Assembly: GCA_025463365.1 (NCBI GenBank)
Contig: JAOBWM010000042.1
Span: 1-50,820 of the forward strand
Length of the DNA stretch: 50,820 bases
Direction of reading: 5' to 3'
DNA from: Acidimicrobiales bacterium
GTDB taxonomy: Bacteria > Actinomycetota > Acidimicrobiia > Acidimicrobiales > Iamiaceae
In this document: positions 24,856 through 33,112 of the stretch, in pieces
Layout of the letters: each line of letters begins with the position of its first letter
How positions within the stretch are numbered: the first letter of the stretch is position 1
The notes under the pieces: model-generated
What the model saw: only the letters and a program-made list of their open reading frames with translations
Databases searched by the model: none
Told to the model about the DNA's origin: nothing
Program-made: the position numbers and the translations under genes

Positions 24856-25941
24856 ATGACCGAGCCCGAGTCGCGCATCCGCCTGGTCGTCCTCTACGGC
24901 GGGCAATCGGCCGAACACGATGTGTCTCGGGTGTCGGCCGCCCACGTGCTCCGGGCGGTCGACCAGTCCCGCTACGAGGTCGACCCGATCGCCATCTCCC
25001 CCGAGGGCGAGTGGCGGCGCTCGGAGTCGACACTCGCGGCGCTGGCCGCGGGCGGCGGCGACGCCATCTCCGACCCGCTCGATGCATCGGGCACCGGCCT
25101 GGTCCCGCAGGCCACCCTCTCGCCAGCGCGGCCTGGTCAGCAGGTGGTGGTGCTCCCGATCCTGCACGGGCCACGGGGCGAGGACGGCGCGGTGCAGGGC
25201 CTGCTCGAACTGGCCGGCGTCGCCTACGTCGGTAGCGGCGTGCTCGGATCGGCCGCCAACATGGACAAGGTCATGTCGAAGGTCGTGGCCGCCGCCGCGG
25301 GCCTTCCGATCGTGCGCTACCTCGCGGTGCGCGACCACGACGTCGACGAGGCCTTCGTGGCACGGGTCGAGGCCGAGCTCGGGTGGCCGGTCTTCGTGAA
25401 GCCCGCCAACATGGGTTCGTCGGTGGGCGTCACGCGTGCCGACGATGCCGGCGCGCTGCGTGCCGCCCTCGCCACCGCCATCGCGTTCGACGAGTGGGCC
25501 GTCGTCGAGGAAGCGGTGGATGCTCGCGAGATCGAGGTGGGCGTGCTCGGCAACCACGAGGCGCGGGCGTCGGTGCCCGGCGAGATCGTCCCGACCCACG
25601 AGTTCTACGACTACGAGGACAAGTACCTCGACGGTGCCGCGCAGATGGTCATCCCCGCCGACCTCCCTGCCGAGATCACCGCCCAGGCCCGGACGCTCGC
25701 GGTCGAGGCGTATCGGGTCCTGCGCTGCGACGGCCTGGCCCGCGTCGACTTCTTCTACGAGGCCGGCGGCCGCGGCCTCCTCTTCAACGAGATCAACACG
25801 ATGCCCGGCTTCACGCCGTACTCGATGTATCCGTCGCTCTGGGCCGCGACCGGCCTGCCCTACCCCGAGCTGATCGACGAGCTCGTGCGCCTCGCCCTCG
25901 AGCGCCACGCCCACCGCACCCCCCACCGCCGCGCCCGCTGA
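24856..25941 (+). CDS. ddl: D-alanine--D-alanine ligase
   Basis: 361 residues, ATP-grasp fold. N-terminal LVVLYGGQSAEHDVSRVSA; ILHGPRGEDGAVQGLLELAGVAYVGSGVLGSAANMDKVMSK; ATP site VFVKPANMGSSVGVTRA; C-terminal LARVDFFYE...LLFNEINTMPGFTPYSMYPSLW with the metal-binding Glu and Asn. It joins two D-Ala with ATP to make the dipeptide used by MurF, encoded divergently next to it. Length and motifs are complete; vancomycin-type D-Ala-D-Lac variants usually differ in the omega loop, which was not resolved here. Confidence 0.96.
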   Translation: MTEPESRIRLVVLYGGQSAEHDVSRVSAAHVLRAVDQSRYEVDPIAISPEGEWRRSESTLAALAAGGGDAISDPLDASGTGLVPQATLSPARPGQQVVVLPILHGPRGEDGAVQGLLELAGVAYVGSGVLGSAANMDKVMSKVVAAAAGLPIVRYLAVRDHDVDEAFVARVEAELGWPVFVKPANMGSSVGVTRADDAGALRAALATAIAFDEWAVVEEAVDAREIEVGVLGNHEARASVPGEIVPTHEFYDYEDKYLDGAAQMVIPADLPAEITAQARTLAVEAYRVLRCDGLARVDFFYEAGGRGLLFNEINTMPGFTPYSMYPSLWAATGLPYPELIDELVRLALERHAHRTPHRRAR

Positions 25942-25983
25942 CCCTGTCCCCCGGGCGGCCGTCTCGGTTCTTGCCGCGCGGCG

Positions 25984-26754
25984 TCAGGCGCGGTGGGCGA
26001 GGTAGGCGCGGCAGAGCTCCTGCAAGCGGTCACGCCCGAAGCTCGGCTCGTGGCCGCCGTGCACGACGGTGACCGGCAGGTCGAGGAGCCGGCGCATGGT
26101 GGCGACGTAGGCGTCGATGTCGCAGCCGTCGAGCTCGTCGAGCAGTGGGCCGTCGTACACCGCATCGCCCGAGAACAACACGCCGGTGCCCTCGTCCCAG
26201 AGGCCGATGCTCCCGGGCGAGTGGCCGGGAAGGTGCAGCACCTCGAAGGCCCGGTCGCCGAGGTCGACCACGTCGCCCTCCTCTAGGACCCTCGTGGCCG
26301 GCGCGGGAGCGATCTCGATGATCGACGGGATGGGCGGTCCCTCCGGGACGGCGTCGACCAGCAGGTCGGGGATGTCGTATCCGGCATCGCGATACGGGCC
26401 GACCACGTGCTCGCCGAAGAGCCTGGAGTCGAGCGACGTGAAGATGCCGCCGTCGAGCCGCTCGGCCTCGGCGGCGTGGATCGCCCGCTCGTCGAACTCG
26501 TGCATCCCGCCGGTGTGGTCGCCGTGCGCGTGGGTTGCGACCGCGAGCAGCGGGCCGCTCCCCTGTCGCTCGACGAACGACCGCAGCGGCCGCAACCCGA
26601 GGGACGTGTCGACGACCAGGTCCCGCTCCCGTCCCTGCACGTGCCACACGTTGCACCGCAGCAGCGGATGCACGTGCGGCTCGGTCACCAACGTGACCGC
26701 GTCGTCGACGCGCTCCCGCACGAACCACGGATCCGCCACCGGCAAGCCCTCCAT
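25984..26754 (-). CDS. MBL-fold metallo-hydrolase
   Basis: 256 residues with the metal motif THAHGDHTGG (HxHxDH), then LHLPGHSPGSIGLWDEGTGVLFSGDAVYDGPL (second and third metal sites) and VVHGGHEPSF. This is a glyoxalase-II-like member of the metallo-beta-lactamase superfamily that would bind two zinc or iron ions. The exact substrate (thioester, lactone or other) is unknown. TACCCT lies 7 nt before ATG 26754 (leaderless pattern). Confidence 0.9.
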   Translation of the reverse strand: MEGLPVADPWFVRERVDDAVTLVTEPHVHPLLRCNVWHVQGRERDLVVDTSLGLRPLRSFVERQGSGPLLAVATHAHGDHTGGMHEFDERAIHAAEAERLDGGIFTSLDSRLFGEHVVGPYRDAGYDIPDLLVDAVPEGPPIPSIIEIAPAPATRVLEEGDVVDLGDRAFEVLHLPGHSPGSIGLWDEGTGVLFSGDAVYDGPLLDELDGCDIDAYVATMRRLLDLPVTVVHGGHEPSFGRDRLQELCRAYLAHRA

Positions 26755-26761
26755 GCCGGCC

Positions 26762-26767
26762 AGGGTA
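26762..26767 (-). promoter_or_regulatory. Leaderless -10 box of the MBL gene
   Basis: TACCCT on the minus strand, 7 nt before ATG 26754. Confidence 0.55.
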
Positions 26768-26856
26768 CGAGCCGACAGGCGGACCCGCAGCGAGGGCGAG
26801 GCTCGATCAGGGGAAGATCGGTCGACCCTGAGAATCGAACTCGATCGGCTTGCCGA

Positions 26857-27474
26857 TCAGCCGCCGAGGGAGCGGGTCAGGGAGTCGAGGAGGGCTCGAC
26901 GGCGGGAGCGGAGCCAGGCGAGGTCGGGGGCGAGGCCGAGGTCGGCGCGGAACTCGGCTTCGGTGGCGATGCCGACCACCGTCGCCCCGGCTGCGAGGAG
27001 GACGTTGCGGAGGCGGGCACGGTCGGCGTCGGTGGCGGCGATGCCCTCGCGCGCCAGCGCGGCGACGGCGACGTCGACCAGGGGCTCGGCGGCGGTGGCG
27101 AGTCGGGTGGAGGCCGGCGGGCCGAGGCGGCTGATCTCGCGGACGACGGCCAGCAACTCGGGATGGGTGGTCCCCAAGCGGAACGTGGCATCGACCACCG
27201 CGACCATGCGATCGGCGAGTGCGGGGCCGGTGCCCGCCACCGCCTCGAGCAGCCGACCGCCGAGGTCGGCCACGGCGTGGTCGACGACGCCGAACAGCAG
27301 TTGCTCCTTGGAGGGGAACCAGTAGAGGAGCGTCTGCTTGCGAACACCGACCTCGGCCGCCACCGAGTCGAGCGAGGTGGCCTCGACCCCCCGGTCCGCG
27401 AAGGCGTGGAGGGCGGCAGCGAGGATCCGGTCCCTCGTCGAACCGATCGCCTGCTCACGGGCTGCCTCGGACAT
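26857..27474 (-). CDS. TetR-family transcriptional regulator
   Basis: 205 residues. N-terminal HTH: STRDRILAAALHAFADRGVEATSLDSVAAEVGVRKQTLLYWFPSKEQLLFGVVDHA, with recognition helix around VRKQTLLYWF. The C-terminal part is all-helical ligand-binding sequence (LLAVVREISRLGPPA). GGAGG eight bases before ATG 27474 supports the start. It is divergent from the acyl-CoA reductase gene, and a perfect inverted repeat lies in the 60-bp gap, so it probably represses that operon and itself. The ligand may be an acyl-CoA or a pathway intermediate (inference). Confidence 0.92.
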   Translation of the reverse strand: MSEAAREQAIGSTRDRILAAALHAFADRGVEATSLDSVAAEVGVRKQTLLYWFPSKEQLLFGVVDHAVADLGGRLLEAVAGTGPALADRMVAVVDATFRLGTTHPELLAVVREISRLGPPASTRLATAAEPLVDVAVAALAREGIAATDADRARLRNVLLAAGATVVGIATEAEFRADLGLAPDLAWLRSRRRALLDSLTRSLGG

Positions 27475-27510
27475 GTGCCGATCCTCCGCCGAGCGATGTT
27501 CGCACGGCTC

Positions 27511-27526
27511 TCTACCAAGTGGTAGA
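27511..27526. promoter_or_regulatory. TetR operator: TCTACCA-AG-TGGTAGA
   Basis: Perfect 7-bp arms around AG, centred in the 60-bp gap between the tetR start (27474) and the reductase start (27535). It overlaps the likely -10 (TAGACA, 27523-27528) six bases before GTG 27535, and a TAGAGA/TAGAGT pair on the other strand, so binding would block both promoters. Confidence 0.7.
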
Positions 27527-27534
27527 CACTCTAC

Positions 27535-29886
27535 GTGATCGCCGACGACCTGGCTGGGAAGCGCATCGCCGTCACCGGCTCCACCGGCTTCCTCGGCACC
27601 GCCCTCGTGGAGCGCCTGATCCGCTCGGTGCCCGACTGCGAGCTGGTGCTGCTGATCCGCAAGGGCCGCATGCGCACCGTCGAGCAACGGGCCCAGCGGG
27701 AGATCTTCAAGAACAACTGCTTCGACCGCATCCGCGAGCAGGTCGGCGGCAAGGCACCCTTCGACGAGCTCGTGGCCCGCCGGGTCACGGTCATCGAGGG
27801 CGACGTCGGGACCGACGGGCTCGGCCTCACCGCCGAGGGCCGGGCCCTGTTGGCCGGCTGCGACATCGTCATCCACTCGGCCGCCACCGTGAGCTTCGAC
27901 TCCCCCATCGACCTCGCCGTCGAGGTCAACCTCCTCGGGCCCACCCGCATCGCCCAGACCCTTCAAGATCTCGAGGTCACGCCGCACCTCGTCGCCGTCT
28001 AGACCTGTTACGTCGCCGGCAACCGCCGCGGCGCCGCCCCCGAGATCCCCGTCGACGAAAGCCCGTTCTGGATCACCGACATCGAGTGGAAGCGCGAGGT
28101 CGAGAGTGCCCGTCGCGTCCGGGCCGATGCCGAGGCCGCCAGCCGGATCCCCGAGCAGCTGGCCACGTTCATGGTCGACGCCCGCGAGGAGCTCGGTGGT
28201 GCCGGCACGCCGCTGCTCGCGGCCAAGAGCGAGAGCCTCCGCAAGGACTGGGTCAAGGCCCAGCTGGTCGACGCCGGCCGCTCCCGCGCCGCCTCGCTCG
28301 GCTGGCCCGATGCCTACGCCATGACCAAGGCGCTCGGCGAGAAGGCCCTCGGCGAGAACCACGGCAACGTACCCGTGAGCATCGTGCGGCCCGCCATCAT
28401 CGAGTCGGCCTGGTCCGAGCCGGTGCCGGGCTGGATCCGCGGGTTCCGGATGGCCGAGCCGGTGATCATCTCCTACGCCCGCGGCTTGCTGAAGGAGTTC
28501 CCGGGCGTTCCCGAGGGCACCGTCGACGTGATCCCGGTCGACCTCGTGGTGGGCGCCATCATCGGCGTCGCGGCCCGCGGCCCGCTCAACGAGGACGGCT
28601 CGCCCGACATCACCCAGGTCGCCTCCGGTTCGGCCAACCCCCTCAAGTACGAGCGCCTCGTCGGCCTCGTGCAGAGCTGGTTCAGCGACCACCCGCTGTA
28701 CGACGCCGAGGGCCAGCCCATCGCGGTGCCCGACTGGGGCTACACGTCGCGGGACCGGGTGCAGAACCAGCTCACGCGAGCCAAGACCATGCTCGAGCGC
28801 ACCGAGAAGGCGATCGGATCGCTCCCCTTGCGCGGCAAGCAGGCCGCGTGGTCGGCCAAGGTCGAGGAGCAGCGCGAGACGGTCGGTCGGGCGCTCACCT
28901 ACGTGGAGCTGTACGGCGCCTACACGGCGTGCGAGGCGATCTACGGCGTCGACCACCTGCTCGCCCTCCACGAGTCGATGGCCCCGGCGGACCAGGGCGA
29001 GTTCGGCATGGACCCGCGGATCATCGACTGGGACCACTACGTCCACCAGATCCACCTCCCGTCGGTCGTCGAGCACGCCCGCGTCCGCACCGACGGCAAG
29101 CGGGGCCGCAGCGAGTCCCGCTCGGATCGGCTGCGCCGCCAGGTGCTCGCCCCCGAACGCCAGATGGCGGCGTTCGACCTCGAGAACACCCTCATCGCTT
29201 CGAACGTGGTCACCAGCTACGCCTGGCTCGCCAGCCGTCGTCTCGACCGCGATGACAAGCTCCGCCTCACCGCCAAGCTCGTGCGAGAGGCTCCGAGCCT
29301 GCTGCGCATGGACAAGGCCGATCGCAGCGACTTCCTGCGCTCCTTCTATCGCCGCTACGAGGGCGCGCCGGTGGCCCAGATCCAGGAGGACTCGGCCGAG
29401 ATGCTGTCGCAGCTCATCTTGACCAAGAGCTTCCCCGCCGCCATCCGCCGGGTGCGCGAGCACCGGGCCCTCGGCCATCGCACGGTGCTCATCACCGGTG
29501 CACTCGACTTCGTCGTCGAACCGCTGCGACCCCTGTTCGACGACATCGTGTCGGCGTCGCTCGCCATCGGCGACGACGGCCGCTACCTCGGCCAGATGCT
29601 CGACGTGCCGCCCACCGGTGAGAGCCGGGCCTCGGCCCTGTTCGACTTCGCCGCCACCCACGACATCGACCTCTCCGAGTCCGTCGCCTACGCCGACTCC
29701 TCGAACGACCTCCCCATGCTCGAGGTCGTCGGGTTCCCGGTCGCCGTGAACCCCGAGATCCGCCTGGCCAGCCTGGCCCGCAAGCGCGGCTGGCTCGTCG
29801 AGGAGTGGTCGAAGGCCCCCGGCTTCAAGCCGCCCGCCCTCCCCCTCGCCCCCCGCCGCCACCTCACCAAGCCGGCCCCCCGATGA
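27535..29886 (+). pseudogene. Fatty acyl-CoA reductase (extended SDR) fused to HAD-IB phosphatase, interrupted by an amber codon
   Basis: One continuous frame of 784 codons with TAG at codon 156 (28000-28002). Before it: MIADDLAGKRIAVTGSTGFLGTAL (NAD(P) site), VTVIEGDVG and DIVIHSAATVSFDSPI, as in FAR / thioester-reductase SDRs. The stop falls in HLVAV[stop]TCYVAGNRRG, where the family has Ser-Thr-x-Tyr. After it: Tyr261-AMT-Lys265 (YxxxK) and VSIVRPAIIESA, then a helical region and a HAD domain from residue 545 (FDLENT, VLITGALD, YADSSNDLPML), with Glu550 replacing the usual second Asp of motif I. The last in-frame restart is ATG 28171, without the NAD site. Codon use is normal throughout, so the change is recent, a read error, or read through. 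Confidence 0.85.
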
Positions 29887-29915
29887 CGCCGGCCCCGATC
29901 GCCCCGACCCCACCG

Positions 29916-29960
29916 ATTTGTTGCGATCCTGCACCGACACGGTTCGCGATCGACACAAAT
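29916..29960. repeat. 45-bp inverted-repeat element, copy 1
   Basis: ATTTGT...ACAAAT ends (extending to CGATTTGT / ACAAATCG at 29914-29962) with GCGATC and CGATCG inside. 44 of 45 bases match copy 2, which starts 72 bp later. Confidence 0.9.
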
Positions 29961-29987
29961 CGCAGCGCGCTCCGCCGGACCTCACGG

Positions 29988-30032
29988 ATTTGTGGCGATC
30001 CTGCACCGACACGGTTCGCGATCGACACAAAT
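29988..30032. repeat. 45-bp inverted-repeat element, copy 2
   Basis: Differs from copy 1 only at the seventh base (T to G). The pair fills most of the 199-bp gap between the reductase/HAD frame and the dehydrogenase gene. Confidence 0.9.
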
Positions 30033-30085
30033 GGGGATGGGGCGTCAGGGTCGACCAGTGGGCTGGGCGAGCGGGGGGTGCGGCG

Positions 30086-31243
30086 ATGAAGGCGTTGCGG
30101 TTCGAGCGCAAGCCGGGGAGGTACGTGGCGGCAACGGTCGCGGGGCGGCTCAGCCCGGGCAAGGGCGCGTCGGTCGGGCCGCTGAAGCTGAAAGACGTCG
30201 ACGAACCCAAGCTGCCGGCCGACGACTGGGTGCGCCTGCGCCCGCGCCTGGCCGGGATCTGCGGGTCGGACCTCGCGACCATCGACGGGCACTCGAGCCA
30301 CTACTTCGAGCCGATCGTGTCGTTCCCGTTCACGCCCGGCCACGAGGTCGTCGGCAACCTCGACGACGACAGCCGCGCCGTGCTCATCCCGGTCCTGTCC
30401 TGCGTGACCCGCGGGATCGAGCCCATCTGCCCCGCCTGCGAGGCCGGACGCACCAACCACTGCGGCCGCATCGCCTTCGGCCACCTCGAGCCCGGCCTGC
30501 AGAGCGGCTACTGCAGCGACACCGGCGGTGGCTGGTCCACCGACATGGTCGCCCACCCGAGCCAGCTCCTCGCGGTGCCCGACGCGCTCAGCGACGAAGC
30601 GGCCGTCATCGTCGAGCCCACCGCCTGCGCGGTCCACGCTGGACGCGTCGTCGCCGCCATGGGCCCCAAGGCCACCGTCGCGGTGATCGGTGCCGGAACG
30701 CTCGGCCTGCTCACCATCGCCGCGCTGCGGTCCGAAGCCACCGTCGGGACGCTCGTCGCCACGGCCAAGTACCCGCACCAGAAGTCGCTCGCCACGACGC
30801 TCGGCGCCGACCGGGTGGTGGCTCCCAGTGAGCTGGCCCGCCTCGTTCGGACCCTCACCGGTGCGTGGGTGCTCGACGGCGGCCAGCTCACCGACGGCGT
30901 TGACCTCGTGGTCGACTGCGTCGGCACCGAAGCGAGCCTCGCCCAGGCCCTGCAGGTCGTCGGGCCCGGCGGCGAGGTCCTCGTCGTCGGCATGCCCGGC
31001 CACACCACCCTCGACCTCACCTCCCTCTGGCACCGCGAGACCGCCATCCGGGGTTGCTACGCCTACACCCGACCCGACTTCGAACGGGCGCTCGACCTCG
31101 TCGCCGAGGCCGACCTGGCCCGCCTGGTCAGCGCCACCTACCCGCTCGCCCGCTACACCGAGGCCATCGAGCACGCAGCGGGCGCCGGCGCCCGCGGTGC
31201 CGTCAAGATCGCCTTCGACCTCCGCAAGAAGGATCGCCGCTGA
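30086..31243 (+). CDS. Zinc-type alcohol dehydrogenase (MDR superfamily)
   Basis: 385 residues. Catalytic-zinc motif GICGSD (Cys59), GHE (His86-Glu87); structural-zinc Cys set partly changed (C115-PA-C118-x7-C126, with Cys106 perhaps the fourth ligand); Rossmann site VAVIGAGTLGLLTI; then DLVVDCVGTEASLAQALQVVGPGGEVLVVG. It oxidises an alcohol or reduces an aldehyde with NAD(P). Its stop TGA overlaps the ATG of the LarA-like gene by one base, so these two are translationally coupled. Placed after an acyl-CoA reductase, a role on a long-chain alcohol or aldehyde is a reasonable inference. Preceded by a G-rich Shine-Dalgarno region. Confidence 0.9.
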   Translation: MKALRFERKPGRYVAATVAGRLSPGKGASVGPLKLKDVDEPKLPADDWVRLRPRLAGICGSDLATIDGHSSHYFEPIVSFPFTPGHEVVGNLDDDSRAVLIPVLSCVTRGIEPICPACEAGRTNHCGRIAFGHLEPGLQSGYCSDTGGGWSTDMVAHPSQLLAVPDALSDEAAVIVEPTACAVHAGRVVAAMGPKATVAVIGAGTLGLLTIAALRSEATVGTLVATAKYPHQKSLATTLGADRVVAPSELARLVRTLTGAWVLDGGQLTDGVDLVVDCVGTEASLAQALQVVGPGGEVLVVGMPGHTTLDLTSLWHRETAIRGCYAYTRPDFERALDLVAEADLARLVSATYPLARYTEAIEHAAGAGARGAVKIAFDLRKKDRR

Positions 31244-32835
31244 TGCCCCGTCCCGGTTTCGTGCTCGACGTCGACAAGTCGACGCCCCCGATCCTCTTCC
31301 ACCACGGCGAGGGGTTCCGTCTGGAGAAGCTGCCGGCCGGACGCACCCGCGTGATCTACCCGGGCGAGCCGCTCGAGCCGCTGGAGGACGTCGAGGCCGA
31401 GATCCGCAAGGCCCTCGCCGAACCGCTCGACAGCGAACCGCTCACCGCGCTGCTCAAGCCGGGCATGAAGCTCACGATCGCGTTCGACGACGTGTCGCTG
31501 CCCCTGCCCCAGATGAAGCGGCCCGACATCCGCCAGCGCGTGATCGAAGCGGTGCTGGACCTGGCCGCGTCCGCCGGTGTCGACGACGTCCACCTGATCG
31601 CGGCGCTGGCCCTGCACCGCCGCATGACCGAGGACGAGCTGCGCCAAGCCGTCGGCGACCGCGTGTACGACGCCTTCGCCCCGTCCGGTGCCCTCTACAA
31701 CCACGATGCCGAGGACCCCGACAACCTCGCGTTCCTGGGCACCACGCCCCACGGCGAAGAGGTCGAGATCAACAAGCGGGCCGCCGAGAGCGACCTGTTG
31801 ATCTACGTGAACATCAACATCGTCAGCATGGACGGTGGCCACAAGTCCACCGCCACCGGCCTGGCCAGCTACCGCTCGATCAAGCACCACCACAACGTGT
31901 CGACGATGCACAACTCCAAGTCGTTCATGGACCGCCACAACTCCGAGCTGCACCACTCGAACTGGCGCATGGGCAAGGTCATCGCCGATGCCGGCGTCAA
32001 GGTCTTCCAGATCGAGACGACGATCAACAACGACACGTTCGGCCAGGACGGCCCCATGTCGGTGCTGGCCAAGCGCGAGTGGGAGTGGACGGCCAAGGAC
32101 CGCGTCACCTTCGTGGGCATGCAGCAGGGCCTCAAGCGGCTCTCCTCCCCCACCCGGCGCAAGATCTTCCAGTCCCACCGGGCGCCGTACGGCGTCACCT
32201 CGGTCACCGCCGGTGCCATCGAGCCGGTGCACGAGCGGACCCTCCAGCACTGCTTCGACCAGCACCTGGTCGAGGTCGAAGGCCAGACCGACATCTTGAC
32301 GATGGGCCTGCCCTACATCTGCCCGTACAACGTCAACTCGATCATGAACCCGATCCTCGTGATGTGCCTCGGGCTCGGCTACTTCTTCAACATGTACCGG
32401 GGCCGGCCGCTCGTCCGCGAGGGCGGCGTGCTGATCATGACCCACCCCACGCCGTGGGAGTTCCACCCCGTCCACCACCCCAGCTACATCGACTTCTTCG
32501 AGCAGGTCCTCTCCGAGACCACCGACCCGGCGATCATCGAGGAGACCTTCGAGAAGCAGTTCGCCGAGGACGAGTGGTACCGCCACCTGTACCGGACGAG
32601 CTACGCCTACCACGGCGTCCACCCCTTCTACATGTGGTACTGGGGTGCCCACGCCCTCAAGCACCTCGGCCGGGTGATCATCGTCGGCGGCGACCCGCGC
32701 GCCGTGAAGCGCCTCGGCTTCAAGAGCGCCTCCACCCTCACCGATGCCTTCGAGATGGCCGAAGACGTCGTCGGCCCCGAGCCGACGATCACCCACCTGA
32801 AGAACCCGCCCATCGTGATGGCGGATGTGAAGTGA
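31243..32835 (+). CDS. LarA-like (DUF2088, nickel-pincer lactate racemase superfamily) protein
   Basis: 530 residues, about 100 longer than lactate racemase. N-terminal domain: LKPGMKLTIAFDDVSLPLP (residues 71-89), LALHRRMTEDELRQAVGD (His125), YNHDAEDPDNLAFLGTTPHGEEVEINK. Then MDGGHKSTATGLASYRSIKHHHN (Lys201, His215-217), matching the LarA segment whose Lys holds the nickel-pincer nucleotide and whose His binds nickel. At the DxTRP site of LarA the sequence is DVSLP, so the substrate-binding Arg is Leu86. A C-terminal extension (about 390-530) rich in Tyr, His and Trp is unlike LarA. Relatives racemise or epimerise 2-hydroxyacids; activity here is uncertain. No larB, larC or larE in the window. 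AAGGA upstream of ATG 31243. Confidence 0.82.
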   Translation: MPRPGFVLDVDKSTPPILFHHGEGFRLEKLPAGRTRVIYPGEPLEPLEDVEAEIRKALAEPLDSEPLTALLKPGMKLTIAFDDVSLPLPQMKRPDIRQRVIEAVLDLAASAGVDDVHLIAALALHRRMTEDELRQAVGDRVYDAFAPSGALYNHDAEDPDNLAFLGTTPHGEEVEINKRAAESDLLIYVNINIVSMDGGHKSTATGLASYRSIKHHHNVSTMHNSKSFMDRHNSELHHSNWRMGKVIADAGVKVFQIETTINNDTFGQDGPMSVLAKREWEWTAKDRVTFVGMQQGLKRLSSPTRRKIFQSHRAPYGVTSVTAGAIEPVHERTLQHCFDQHLVEVEGQTDILTMGLPYICPYNVNSIMNPILVMCLGLGYFFNMYRGRPLVREGGVLIMTHPTPWEFHPVHHPSYIDFFEQVLSETTDPAIIEETFEKQFAEDEWYRHLYRTSYAYHGVHPFYMWYWGAHALKHLGRVIIVGGDPRAVKRLGFKSASTLTDAFEMAEDVVGPEPTITHLKNPPIVMADVK

Positions 32836-33112
32836 CCTCTCGTCACTCGTTCGGCTGCGCCTCACTCCGTTCCTCGAACGGCACCCCGGCTGGTGCGGCT
32901 GTCGCCGCCCGGCTCGTTCAGCAACGCACGGCTTCGCCGCACGTTCCTGGGTGGGGGCGCTCCGCGGGCTCCGCCCCCCACGCCCCCCGGGGCTCGCTTC
33001 GCTCGTTCGCACCAGTTGCTCGCGCTCGCGCGGCCTCGGTCCTCGTTGCTTGCGGCCACCCCTTCGGGGCTACGCCCCGGACCCCCCACTCCGTCGTCGA
33101 GGGTGGCTCCTG
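32836..33112. other. Hairpin-dense spacer inside the operon
   Basis: 277 bp with no gene but several short inverted repeats with TTCG-type loops, such as CGGCTTCGCCG, GGGGCGCTCC...GGCTCCGCCCCCC and CCGGGGCTCGCTTCG, and CCTTCGGGG followed by CTACGCCCCGG. Such a run of stem-loops could end or stabilise the upstream mRNA, or be an array of degenerate palindromic repeats. Confidence 0.6.

Noticed and set aside
28000-28002. TAG read as pyrrolysine
   Set aside because: The family residue here is Ser, no pyl genes are visible, and the host type does not use pyrrolysine; mutation or read error is simpler.
26857-30282. 1141-codon open frame on the minus strand across the tetR, reductase and dehydrogenase genes
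   Set aside because: Only its last 205 codons are the TetR gene; the rest is antisense to a well-supported reductase frame and has no recognisable domain.
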